Below are positions 8,097-16,155 of a DNA stretch of 64,000 bases, piece by piece. How positions within the stretch are numbered: position 1 is the stretch's first letter; each line of letters begins with the position of its first letter. The stretch is from positions 112,375 through 176,374 of the forward strand of contig NZ_PIPY01000008.1 in NCBI RefSeq assembly GCF_003987065.1, written 5' to 3'. Origin of the DNA: Pseudidiomarina insulisalsae. GTDB lineage: Bacteria; Pseudomonadota; Gammaproteobacteria; Enterobacterales; Alteromonadaceae. Under the pieces are notes generated by a model, which was not told the origin of the DNA, made no database searches, and saw only the letters and a list, made by a program, of their open reading frames with translations. Made by a program: the position numbers and the translations under genes.

Positions 8097-9200
8097 ATGC
8101 CGAAGAATCCTGAAGCTGTGTATTACAGCGATTACCTTAAACTCGACCAACTCCTTGATGCCCAGGAGCCGCACAGCAAACGCTATGGCGCCGAGGCTCA
8201 CGATGAAATGCTGTTTATTATTGTGCACCAGGTGTATGAACTCTGGTTCAAACAGGTGTTACATGAGCTCCGTGCCATTCATCAGGACTTCAGCAAGCCT
8301 TTGCTTGACGATAAAGCCTTGTACCTGGTGGCACATCGATTGCGGCGGGTACTGACCATTCAGGATTTAATGAATGATCAGGTGGCGGTCATTGAGACCA
8401 TGACGCCGCAGGAATTTCTGGAGTTCCGCGACTATCTGGTACCGGCATCGGGTTTTCAGAGTATTCAGTTTAAGGAACTGGAGATTCGCCTGGGGCTGAC
8501 CCGCCATACCCGCATTGCTTTTGATCAGCAGTCTTTCTACAACCGGTTGAATGACGCTGACCGGAGTTATCTTGAAAACCTTGAAGAGCAACCGACGTTG
8601 TTTGATCGCGTCGACGCCTGGCTGGCGCGTATGCCATTTTTGGAGTTCGAAGACTTTAAGTTTTGGGATATGTATCAGCGCGCGGTGAATGCAGCGCTGG
8701 ATCATGATGAAGCGATTATCCGTGCAAATGCGGCAGACGACCAACAGTTGCAAACCGAGCTTGAGGGTATTCAGGCCAACCGTGATAACTTTTCTGCGTT
8801 ATTCGATCAGCAGCGTTACCAGCAATTGCAGGAAAAAGGTGTGGTGCGGCTATCGCAGCGCGCTATGCTCAGTGCATTGTTTATTACCCAGTATCGGGAA
8901 GAGCCGGCATTCCATCTGGCCTGGCAGGTTATCACTTCCTTAGCAGAAGTAGATGAGAAGCTTACCATCTGGCGCTACAAGCACGCTATGATGGTGCAGC
9001 GCATGCTGGGTACGAAAATCGGTACCGGCGGCAGTTCCGGCCATGATTATTTGCGCCGTACCACGGAACAAAACCGGGTGTTCAAAGACTTTTTCGCGAT
9101 GTCGACTTATCTGCTGCCGAAAAGCGCACTGCCTGAACTGCCTGGGCGCGTGCGCAAGGCTTTAGGTTTTTCGCTGGAAATAGGCAAGAGCACGGGTTAA
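8097..9200 (+). CDS. kynA: Tryptophan 2,3-dioxygenase
   Basis: 367 residues, in the range of the longer TDO branch. It is the heme enzyme that opens the indole ring of tryptophan to N-formylkynurenine, the first step of kynurenine catabolism. The N-terminal region YSDYLKLDQLL and FIIVHQVYELWFKQ carry the substrate-pocket residues of the family. The C-terminal WRYKHAMMVQRMLG contains the proximal heme histidine, followed by the GTGGSSGHDYLRRT loop. No other kynurenine-pathway gene is adjacent. The last 39 bases overlap the convergent priC-like gene. Start ATG at 8097; no strong ribosome site is visible. Confidence 0.94.
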   Translation: MPKNPEAVYYSDYLKLDQLLDAQEPHSKRYGAEAHDEMLFIIVHQVYELWFKQVLHELRAIHQDFSKPLLDDKALYLVAHRLRRVLTIQDLMNDQVAVIETMTPQEFLEFRDYLVPASGFQSIQFKELEIRLGLTRHTRIAFDQQSFYNRLNDADRSYLENLEEQPTLFDRVDAWLARMPFLEFEDFKFWDMYQRAVNAALDHDEAIIRANAADDQQLQTELEGIQANRDNFSALFDQQRYQQLQEKGVVRLSQRAMLSALFITQYREEPAFHLAWQVITSLAEVDEKLTIWRYKHAMMVQRMLGTKIGTGGSSGHDYLRRTTEQNRVFKDFFAMSTYLLPKSALPELPGRVRKALGFSLEIGKSTG

Positions 9201-9449
9201 CGCCAACATCTGTTGCTCAATCCGCAGGGCCAGCCATTGCTGCTGGTCACTGCGGCTGCTGCGTTCAAGTTGACTGACATTCTGGGCAAGCTCATCACAA
9301 TAATGTTCCGGTGCGCTATGCGTTGTTCTGAACAATTGCGCATCAAACCAGTCTACAAACTGTTCTTCTGAGACATTCAACGCAATAATTTCACGCCGCA
9401 ACGCAGCTATTTGCTGGCGTAAGCGCTGATAAATCTGTTCATTTGCCAC
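9162..9449 (-). CDS. PriC-like primosomal replication protein
   Basis: A 95-residue, helix-rich, charged protein resembling the PriB/PriC family domain involved in replication restart. It is much shorter than E. coli PriC (175 residues), so it may be a minimal version. The pattern of Leu-Gln-Arg heptads (RLRQQIAALRREI near 9-21) suggests coiled helices. It overlaps the end of the tryptophan dioxygenase gene by 39 bases tail to tail, which is unusual for two conserved genes. Identification is from overall pattern, not a catalytic motif. Confidence 0.6.
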   Translation of the reverse strand: MANEQIYQRLRQQIAALRREIIALNVSEEQFVDWFDAQLFRTTHSAPEHYCDELAQNVSQLERSSRSDQQQWLALRIEQQMLALTRALAYFQRKT

Positions 9450-9833
9450 AATTGTTACCCAATCTTCATTAACTGGCGCTAGAGTAGCCTAGGTCGACCA
9501 TGCGACACAATGTCGAATTTTGCCGATTGACGGGAAAGCTGGTGAACTTTTGTGCGCAGTTGTGTTCAAAAAGCTATACTTTCTGATGAACTAAAGGTGA
9601 GTCTTGTTAAGAAGCTGTAATTGCATGTTTATGCAGCTTTACGCTAGGAATTATCTCATTTCACTGGTTGACAGGCTTTGCCCGATCATGGGAGTATTGA
9701 GCGGATTATTGCTTGCGATTTTGTAAGTAATAGCTGCAAGTGTTGATTAAACTCTTTTCGTCACTCAAATAACTGGGAAGTTGGCGGCGTTAGTTGTTGT
9801 CAGCAGAAAGTTAAATCAAATTGGTTGGGAACT
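9450..9833 (+). other. Long 5' region of the TonB/TtpC operon
   Basis: About 380 bases without a credible gene. A -10-like TATACT lies at 9575-9580. An imperfect inverted repeat (AAGCT near 9612, AGCTT ending 9639, with an inner GCAT/ATGC pair) could fold in the leader RNA about 200 bases before the first gene. No Fur box of the classical 19-base form was seen. Regulation by iron is therefore not supported by sequence here. Confidence 0.4.
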
Positions 9834-10616
9834 ATGACCAAAGTAATCAATAAAAGCAAAGTTGCAGCGGCCTTAGTTGGCGCGCTGGCAATTGCAGGCA
9901 GCGCTACAGCTGCTGCACAATCAGTACCTTCGCTGCAAAGCGAAGAAGCGAAAATTCATCAAGCTGATGTACGTTCACAAGAAAAAATCAACTCGTTGTT
10001 CGAGCAGTCACAAGAACTGCTTTACGAATATCGCGGTATTGTAGACCAGTATGAACAGCTGAAAGTCTACAACGACCACGTACAACGTTTGGTTGATGAC
10101 CAGAACGCGCAACTGGCTTCTCTACAGCGTCAGATCGATAGCGTTGAAGACACCAAACAAGGTGTTGTTCCGTTGATGTACAAAATGATCGACGCTTTGG
10201 AGCAGTTTGTTAAGTTGGATATTCCTATCCATCGCGAGCGTCGTCTTGACCGTGTTGAGCGTCTGCGTGACGTGATGGCAAACTCAAACGTAACAACGTC
10301 TGAGCAGTTCCGTCAGATCACTGAAGCTTATCAAGCTGAGATGGACTACGGTTCTGGTTTGATCGCGTATGAAGGCAAGCTGAACTTCCAGGGTGAAGAT
10401 ATCTCTGTCGATTTCTTCCACTTAGGTCGTGCTGCGCTGATGGCGCAATCGCTGGATCTGAAAAACGGTTGGATTTACAACAAAGATGCGGGTGAGTGGG
10501 AAGTCCTTGAAGACGCTTATCTGAGTCATTTGACGAAAGCCATTCGTATGGCGCGTAAGCAAACCGCACCAGATCTTCTTCAATTGCCAATCTATGCAGC
10601 GGAGCGTGCAGAATGA
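9834..10616 (+). CDS. DUF3450 periplasmic protein of TonB2/TtpC system
   Basis: 260 residues from the ATG at 9834. A TTG nine bases earlier is also in frame, but the ATG is preferred and has a GGGA-type site just upstream. A Sec signal peptide spans about 1-30 (cleavage near ATAAAQS). The mature N-terminus is a long coiled coil (about 40-115), the hallmark of DUF3450. Its gene always precedes ttpC-type genes in marine gammaproteobacteria, so it is probably a periplasmic accessory of the energy-transduction complex. It overlaps the next gene by 4 bases (ATGA). Confidence 0.9.
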   Translation: MTKVINKSKVAAALVGALAIAGSATAAAQSVPSLQSEEAKIHQADVRSQEKINSLFEQSQELLYEYRGIVDQYEQLKVYNDHVQRLVDDQNAQLASLQRQIDSVEDTKQGVVPLMYKMIDALEQFVKLDIPIHRERRLDRVERLRDVMANSNVTTSEQFRQITEAYQAEMDYGSGLIAYEGKLNFQGEDISVDFFHLGRAALMAQSLDLKNGWIYNKDAGEWEVLEDAYLSHLTKAIRMARKQTAPDLLQLPIYAAERAE

Positions 10617-11983
10617 ACAAACTAGTGAAATCTTTGCTGGTAGCTACAGCATTCTCTCTAACGGTAGGCGCGAGCTCTGCATATGCGCAAGAGCAGACTG
10701 TCTCCGAAGCAAAATCACTTGAGCAGCTGCTTGAGTTGGTTAAAGAAAACCGTGCTGAATCTCAGCGTATTAACGCTGAGCGTGAAGCGGAGTTCACTTC
10801 AGAGCGTGCTGACAAGCAAGCACTGTTGAACCGTGCTAAGCAGCAACTCGCTGACGAGCGTGCCCGCGGTGAGCGTTTACAGACTGAATTTTCTGAAAAC
10901 GAAATTGCGTTAGCGAACAAAGAAACCGAATTGCAAAACCAATTAGGTACTTTGGGTGAAATCGTCGGTGTTGCACGTGGTGCAGCAAGCGAAACCATTG
11001 GCCGTATCGCAACTTCACTGGTAAGCGCACAGTACCCAGGTCGTGAAGACGTACTGGAAAGCATCGCTGAAGCACGTGAGGTTCCAACCATCAAAGAACT
11101 TGAAGAACTTTGGTTGGCTTGGTTAACCGAAATGAAAGAGTCAGGCAAAGTTGTGACTTTCCCATCGGAAGTTACTTTGTTAGACGGTACTTCTGAACAG
11201 CGTGATGTAACGCGTATCGGCGTATTTAACCTGCTGTCAGGCGGTGAATACTTCGTTTACAACGACCAGGCAGAAGAAATTCAGCCGCTAGGTCGTCAGC
11301 CAGAAGGTTACATTCTGTCTGCTGCGCAAGACTTCCTGAACACTGAATCAGGTTACGAAGGCGTTTACATTGACCCTGCTCGTGGCCAGATCCTGAACCT
11401 TGCGACGCAAAAAGCGACGCTTGAAGAGCAGTACCATCAAGGTGGCACTGTTGGTTACGTGATCACTGTGGTTCTGATTGTCGGTATCCTGATTGCTATC
11501 TGGAAAATCATTACCCTTGGTTCAGAAAGCGCGAAAATCCGTGCTCAGCTGAAAAACACTGGTAAGCCTTCGGAGAAGAACTCTCTGGGTCGTATCCTGA
11601 AAGTCTATCACGACAACAAGAACGACGATGTTGAGAACCTTGAACTGAAACTTGACGAAGCAATCATGCGTGAGACTCCACGTATCGATTCTGGCGTTAA
11701 CATCATCAAGATTTTCGCAGCTATCGCACCACTACTTGGTCTATTGGGTACGGTAATCGGTATGATCGGTACCTTCCAATCAATTACCTTGTACGGTACG
11801 GGTGACCCGAAAATCATGGCAGGCGACATCTCAATGGCGTTGGTAACCACCGCTATGGGTCTGATTGCAGCATTGCCATTAATTCTGATCCACGCAGTTG
11901 TTGCGGGTCGTGCTAAGAAAATCGTTCACACGTTGGACGAGCAAGCTGCCGGTATTGTAGCCGCGCACGCGGAGAAGGAGTAA
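10613..11983 (+). CDS. ttpC: TtpC-like MotA/TolQ/ExbB proton channel protein
   Basis: 456 residues with two parts. The N-terminal half has a signal sequence (1-25), a charged coiled coil (about 30-115) and a periplasmic DUF-type domain. The C-terminal half (about 280-450) has three membrane segments and the ExbB/TolQ core, including APLLGLLGTVIGMIGTFQ. This architecture matches TtpC of the Vibrio TonB2 system, which is needed with ExbB2, ExbD2 and TonB2 for siderophore uptake. The organisation here, DUF3450-ttpC-exbB-exbD-tonB-TPR, is the full conserved set. Confidence 0.9.
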   Translation: MNKLVKSLLVATAFSLTVGASSAYAQEQTVSEAKSLEQLLELVKENRAESQRINAEREAEFTSERADKQALLNRAKQQLADERARGERLQTEFSENEIALANKETELQNQLGTLGEIVGVARGAASETIGRIATSLVSAQYPGREDVLESIAEAREVPTIKELEELWLAWLTEMKESGKVVTFPSEVTLLDGTSEQRDVTRIGVFNLLSGGEYFVYNDQAEEIQPLGRQPEGYILSAAQDFLNTESGYEGVYIDPARGQILNLATQKATLEEQYHQGGTVGYVITVVLIVGILIAIWKIITLGSESAKIRAQLKNTGKPSEKNSLGRILKVYHDNKNDDVENLELKLDEAIMRETPRIDSGVNIIKIFAAIAPLLGLLGTVIGMIGTFQSITLYGTGDPKIMAGDISMALVTTAMGLIAALPLILIHAVVAGRAKKIVHTLDEQAAGIVAAHAEKE

Positions 11984-11987
11984 TCCT

Positions 11988-12512
11988 ATGCTTTACCTGA
12001 TGGGGCTTTGGGAAACTATCAGGGATTTTTTGAGCACTGGTGGCGACGTTTTATATTTCGTCATGGGAGCGCTCTTTCTCATGTGGGTACTCATGATTGA
12101 GCGCTTCTGGTTCCTTACCGCAGTGTTCCCAAAGATGAAGAAACAAATCATCGCTAATTGGGACGCGCGGAAGGACACCACCTCTTGGTACGCTCACAGG
12201 ATCCGTGAAGCATGGATTTCCGAGGCAGCTGATAAACTGAATGCACGTATGTTGTTGATCAAAACAACCATCGCCATGTGTCCTCTTATCGGACTTTTGG
12301 GTACGGTAACCGGTATGATTGCCGTATTCGAAACCATGGCTACGCAGGGTACTGGTAACCCGCGTTTGATGGCCGACGGTATCTCGATGGCGACGATCCC
12401 GACAATGGCTGGAATGGTTGCAGCACTGTCAGGCATGTTTTTTGCGACTCGTTTAGAGTCAAAAGTAAAACGTGCACGCGACAAGTTGATCGACAGTTTG
12501 CCACATCATTAA
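11988..12512 (+). CDS. exbB: ExbB-type proton channel protein
   Basis: 174 residues, the short ExbB2 form. Three membrane segments are seen (about 15-38, 92-118 and 130-150), with the conserved PLIGLLGTVTGMIAVFE motif in the second. ExbB forms the pentameric ring that uses the proton gradient to drive TonB. It lies 4 bases after ttpC and 12 before exbD. Confidence 0.93.
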   Translation: MLYLMGLWETIRDFLSTGGDVLYFVMGALFLMWVLMIERFWFLTAVFPKMKKQIIANWDARKDTTSWYAHRIREAWISEAADKLNARMLLIKTTIAMCPLIGLLGTVTGMIAVFETMATQGTGNPRLMADGISMATIPTMAGMVAALSGMFFATRLESKVKRARDKLIDSLPHH

Positions 12513-12524
12513 GAGAGAAGAATT

Positions 12525-12926
12525 ATGGCACGTAAACGTTTTCGTGAAGAGGAAGATGCAGCGATCGATATGACGCCGATGCTTGACATCGTATTCATCA
12601 TGTTGATCTTCTTCATCGTAACCACCTCTTTCGTTAAAGAAGCTGGTATTGACGTGAACAAGCCAGAAGCTAGTCAGGCGCAGAAGAAACCTTCTGCCAA
12701 CATCTTCATCGCGATTCGCGCGAATGGCGAAGTATGGATGGACAAGCGTATGGTTGATGTTGAGCGTGTAGGCGCGAACATCGAACGTCTATTGGCAGAA
12801 CAGCCAACTGATATCGTAGTGATTCAGGCGGACAAAGAAGCCAAACATGGTGTTGTCGTAGAAGTCATGGATCAAATTAAGGAAGCGGGTATTGACAAGA
12901 TATCCATAGCCGCAGAGGACGATTAA
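12525..12926 (+). CDS. exbD: ExbD-type energy transduction protein
   Basis: 133 residues with one N-terminal membrane helix (about 20-40) and a periplasmic domain. The essential proton-carrying aspartate is present in MTPMLDIVFIMLIFF. ExbD sits inside the ExbB ring and couples proton flow to TonB movement. A GAGAGAAGA ribosome site precedes the ATG by a normal distance. One base separates its stop from tonB. Confidence 0.94.
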   Translation: MARKRFREEEDAAIDMTPMLDIVFIMLIFFIVTTSFVKEAGIDVNKPEASQAQKKPSANIFIAIRANGEVWMDKRMVDVERVGANIERLLAEQPTDIVVIQADKEAKHGVVVEVMDQIKEAGIDKISIAAEDD

Positions 12927-12927
12927 T

Positions 12928-13539
12928 ATGGTGCGCTTTATAGTATCAATACTATTAGGTGCTGCAGCTACGTTCCTTCTGTTCGCGTTCATGGCGTTCT
13001 TGATCAGTGGGGGCGAAGGGCGAAATGCACCGCCTCCACCGTCGTCAGTCATTGAGATTGTGACGCAGCCGCCAGAGTCGGAAGTGGATCAGCGTCGTCG
13101 TACGCCGCCACCACCGCCGCCTCCGCCGGCTCAGCCGCCGGAAACGCCACCGAATGAGCCAGATACGTCTGACGCTGAAGGTATGAATCTTGACCTTGGT
13201 TTTGACGTTGATGTAGGTGGAACGGACACTGGGTTCGACGCCAGTGGTGCGATGATGCGTGATGGTGAAGCCGTACCTGTGGTACGTATTAACCCTCGCT
13301 ATCCGCCAGCTGCAGCGCGGGATGGTGTTGAAGGTTGGGTACTGTTACGTTTCACTATCGATAAAACGGGTGGTGTAACTGACGTCGAAGTACTTGACTC
13401 CAACCCTCGCCGGGTCTTTGACCAGGAAGCACGTCGTGCGCTGTTGCGTTGGAAGTACAATCCGAAGATGGTTGACGGTAAGCCGGTTGCACAACCAGGT
13501 CAGACGGTCCAACTCGACTTCAGTCTGGATCAGGAGTAA
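12928..13539 (+). CDS. tonB: TonB2-type energy transducer
   Basis: 203 residues: an N-terminal anchor (about 3-27), a proline-rich linker with a run of eight prolines near 60-67, an acidic Gly/Asp stretch (about 85-105) and the C-terminal TonB domain (about 115-203). The TonB-domain motifs YPPAAARDGVEGWVLLRF and RRALLRWKY are clear. It spans the periplasm and pulls on TonB boxes of outer-membrane receptors. No receptor gene is in the window, so the transported ligand is unknown. Confidence 0.95.
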   Translation: MVRFIVSILLGAAATFLLFAFMAFLISGGEGRNAPPPPSSVIEIVTQPPESEVDQRRRTPPPPPPPPAQPPETPPNEPDTSDAEGMNLDLGFDVDVGGTDTGFDASGAMMRDGEAVPVVRINPRYPPAAARDGVEGWVLLRFTIDKTGGVTDVEVLDSNPRRVFDQEARRALLRWKYNPKMVDGKPVAQPGQTVQLDFSLDQE

Positions 13540-13544
13540 TAACG

Positions 13545-14843
13545 ATGATGCACAAAAAACTCACTATGCTGATTAGCGCGAGTGTATTGTGTGGCGTGTT
13601 AGCGGCAGGTTCGCCTGTCGCAAGCGCACAAGACATCAATTACAACTTGCCTTCAGCGGAAACCATCGCACAGCGCAAAGAAAACCGTCAGAACGTTACG
13701 GTTTCTGAGCGGGTGGGTCGTCGCATCATGAATGCGTATGAGCTCTACAGCGAAGAAGACGACATCAAAGGCGCTATTGAGGTACTTGAAGATATCGAAC
13801 CAAGCGAAGCTTTTGACCGGGCTTACGTGGATCGGTTCCTGGGTAACCTTTACGCCGGCGACAACCGTCTTGAGGAAGCTTATCAGCGTATTACGCGTGC
13901 AACCGACGCAGATATTCTGGGTTGGTCTGATCAGGCGTCTTCTCTTAAACTAGCAGCCGATTTGAGTCTGCAGTTAGAGAAGTATCGTGATGCTGTCGAG
14001 TACTACGGTAAATGGTTGCAGTTTACTGGTGAAGCAAATCCGGAAGTCTTTTTGCGAATTGCGAACGCTTATTATGAGCTGAAAGAATTCGACAAAATTA
14101 TCCGTCCGGCTGATTTAGCGATTCAGTATTACGAAGAGCCAAACAAAAACGCTTATGTATTGAAGGTTGCTTCTTACTATGAACGTAAGATGTATTCTGA
14201 CGCGATTGACGTGTTAGAAGCTGGCCTTGCGGTGATTCCTGGCGAAAAAACCTGGTGGAATCAGTTAGGTATGATCTACATGTTAGAAGAGCGTATTGAT
14301 AAAGCTCTGCAAACATTAGAAATTGCTTACCTGGCCGGTTATTTTGACAAGGAAAGCCAATACAAAGCATTAGTACAACTGTATGGCAACAACGGCATTC
14401 CTTATGATTCAGCACGTCTGATGATGAAGCACCTGAATGCCGGTGACATTGAGAAGACTGCCCGTAACTATTACAGTGCGGCAAACAACTTCGAGATGGC
14501 GCGTGAATATTCACGGGCAGCAGAAGTGTACGGCTTGGCAGCTGAGTTAGCTGAAGAGCGTCAGGATCGCGCGAACTACTATCGTAAGAAAGGCACCGCA
14601 CACCTGCGCGCCGAAGAATACGATGATGCGGCAGACGCTTATTTGCAAGCTCTCAACGCAGGTCATGACCAACCGGGTCCGATCTACATGTCGTTGGCAG
14701 AGGCTTACTTCTATCAGAACAAATTCAGTGATGCACTGGAGTATGTTCAGGAAGCCCAGGAATATGACGACCAACGCCGCAATGCGCGTAGCTGGGAATC
14801 GTACATCCGTAGCAAAGCAAGTAATTTAGGTGTTTCTCTGTAA
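13545..14843 (+). CDS. TPR protein, last gene of the TonB2/TtpC operon
   Basis: 432 residues with a signal peptide (cleavage near VASAQD) and at least six degenerate tetratricopeptide repeats from about 60 to the C-terminus, several ending in YxxAxxYY-like helices. An AGGAG site at 13532-13536 sits 8 bases before the ATG at 13545; the next codon is also ATG. Homologues occupy the same place in TonB2/TtpC operons and are thought to be a periplasmic scaffold. The precise role is not known. A strong terminator follows. Confidence 0.88.
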   Translation: MMHKKLTMLISASVLCGVLAAGSPVASAQDINYNLPSAETIAQRKENRQNVTVSERVGRRIMNAYELYSEEDDIKGAIEVLEDIEPSEAFDRAYVDRFLGNLYAGDNRLEEAYQRITRATDADILGWSDQASSLKLAADLSLQLEKYRDAVEYYGKWLQFTGEANPEVFLRIANAYYELKEFDKIIRPADLAIQYYEEPNKNAYVLKVASYYERKMYSDAIDVLEAGLAVIPGEKTWWNQLGMIYMLEERIDKALQTLEIAYLAGYFDKESQYKALVQLYGNNGIPYDSARLMMKHLNAGDIEKTARNYYSAANNFEMAREYSRAAEVYGLAAELAEERQDRANYYRKKGTAHLRAEEYDDAADAYLQALNAGHDQPGPIYMSLAEAYFYQNKFSDALEYVQEAQEYDDQRRNARSWESYIRSKASNLGVSL

Positions 14844-14877
14844 GCATTTAAATTCGATAGCGAAAAAAAGTTGTAAA

Positions 14878-14906
14878 GCCCCGCCTCAAAAGCGGGGTTT
14901 TTTTTT
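14878..14906 (+). terminator. Rho-independent terminator of the TonB2 operon
   Basis: A GCCCCGC / GCGGGG stem with a short A-rich loop is followed by ten Ts. It separates the TonB operon from the hvfA-like gene, so the two are probably independent transcripts. Confidence 0.93.
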
Positions 14907-14965
14907 GGAAAACAGCTATAGTTAACAGATGTCATAACGACATTTAGCAAAAAGAGGATGACAGA

Positions 14966-15328
14966 ATGAGCAACATGAAAAAGTCAGTAGCGGTAACCGT
15001 CGGTGCATTATTGGCGGGCGGCCTTTCCGTTCAAGCTGCCGCGAATCCTTTTAGTTACTCTGACCTGGGTTCTGGCTATCAGCAGGAACAAAGCAAAGAG
15101 CAAGAAGCCAAGTGTGGTGAAGGAAAATGCGGTGAAAAACGCAAAGAAGAAATGAAAGAGAAAGCCAAAGAAGGCAAGTGTGGCGAAGGTAAATGCGGTG
15201 AAGGTAAGTGCGGCGAAGACAAGAAAGCCGACAAGAAAGAGCACGCTCACGATAAAGCCAAGGAAAAAGCCAAAGAAGGTAAATGTGGCGAAGGCAAATG
15301 TGGTGAAGGGAAGTGCGGCGGACAGTAG
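14966..15328 (+). CDS. HvfA/bufferin-like Cys-rich RiPP precursor
   Basis: 120 residues. A Sec signal peptide (about 1-24, cleavage near VQAAANP) is followed by a very hydrophilic Lys/Glu-rich chain with eight cysteines at 50, 55, 72, 77, 82, 107, 112 and 117, each in (G/A)KCG. They form three blocks of EGKCG repeats separated by charged spacers. The family (HvfA of Haemophilus, bufferin 1 type) is converted by a DUF692 MNIO enzyme into modified-Cys products that bind copper. The stop overlaps the enzyme gene by 16 bases. An AAGAGGA site precedes the ATG. A small inverted repeat (ATGTC, ATAAC, GACAT, 14929-14943) lies in the leader. Confidence 0.88.
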   Translation: MSNMKKSVAVTVGALLAGGLSVQAAANPFSYSDLGSGYQQEQSKEQEAKCGEGKCGEKRKEEMKEKAKEGKCGEGKCGEGKCGEDKKADKKEHAHDKAKEKAKEGKCGEGKCGEGKCGGQ

Positions 15329-16155
15329 GATTAGGTTTACGCCGCGAATTTCTCGCTGACGTTCTGGAACAAGCTCCTAGTGTAGGTTTCTGGGAGCTTG
15401 CGCCGGAGAACTGGTTTCCCCGTGGCAGTGATGCCTACCGCACCCTTGATCAGGTGCGAGAACAGGCGCCGTTGACCAGTCATGGTCTGTCGTTATCCAT
15501 CGGCAGTCCCGATCCCCTTGATGTAGCCTTCGTTCGCAAGGTCAAAGCATTTCTTGACCGCTTTGAAATCGACGTCTACAGCGAGCACTTAAGTTATTGT
15601 TCGGCAGCGGGGCAGTTATACGATTTGCTGCCGATTCCGTTCACGTCAGAAGCAGTTGACCATGTCGTCGAGCGCGTGCGGCAGGTGCAGGACATCATCG
15701 AGCGCCCGCTGGTACTCGAGAACGTTTCCTATTACGCCAGCTTCGCCAATGAGCTCAGTGAGCTCGAGTTTATCAATACGGTTCTTCGTCAAGCCGATTG
15801 CAAGCTATTGCTTGACGTTAATAACGTCTTTGTTAACAGCGTGAATCATGGCTATGACCCTTATCAGTTTATCGCCGGCTTGCCCAGTGAACGCATTGTC
15901 TATGGCCATATCGCCGGGCATAGCGAAGAATACGATGACTTATTTGTCGATACGCACGGTGCTGATGTTAAGCCGGAAGTCTGGCAACTACTCAAATTTG
16001 CTTATGAACAGCACGGCGTTTTTGCAACCGTACTAGAGCGTGATTTTAATATTCCCCCGTTGCCGCAACTGGTGCAGGAGATGGGGCGCATTGAGACCAT
16101 TCAACAAGGTGTTGTAGCAGGCAGTGAGCGACAACTTCAAACAGATACAGTTTAA
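15313..16155 (+). CDS. DUF692 multinuclear non-heme iron oxidase (HvfB/BufB)
   Basis: 280 residues from GTG at 15313, inside the precursor gene; the next in-frame ATG is too far in. The TIM-barrel metal ligands of the MbnB/HvfB family are present: His57 (SHGLS), Glu91-His92 (SEHLS), Glu136, Asp168, His179 (NHGYDP), His199 and His203 (GHIAGH), Asp213 and His215 (DTHGAD) and Glu242. These enzymes oxidise precursor cysteines, giving oxazolone/thioamide or related rings. It overlaps the precursor gene by 16 bases and the partner gene by 32, so synthesis of all three is coupled. No DoxX gene follows. Confidence 0.9.
   Translation: MRRTVGLGLRREFLADVLEQAPSVGFWELAPENWFPRGSDAYRTLDQVREQAPLTSHGLSLSIGSPDPLDVAFVRKVKAFLDRFEIDVYSEHLSYCSAAGQLYDLLPIPFTSEAVDHVVERVRQVQDIIERPLVLENVSYYASFANELSELEFINTVLRQADCKLLLDVNNVFVNSVNHGYDPYQFIAGLPSERIVYGHIAGHSEEYDDLFVDTHGADVKPEVWQLLKFAYEQHGVFATVLERDFNIPPLPQLVQEMGRIETIQQGVVAGSERQLQTDTV

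Noticed and set aside
14907..14965. ECF-type promoter for the hvfA-like gene
   Set aside because: An AACA-like element and a small inverted repeat are present, but no spacing or second element was clear enough to call a promoter.
15008..15250. Hydrophobic minus-strand frame opposite the EGKCG precursor
   Set aside because: Antisense of Lys/Glu-rich codons reads as Phe/Leu; an artefact of composition.
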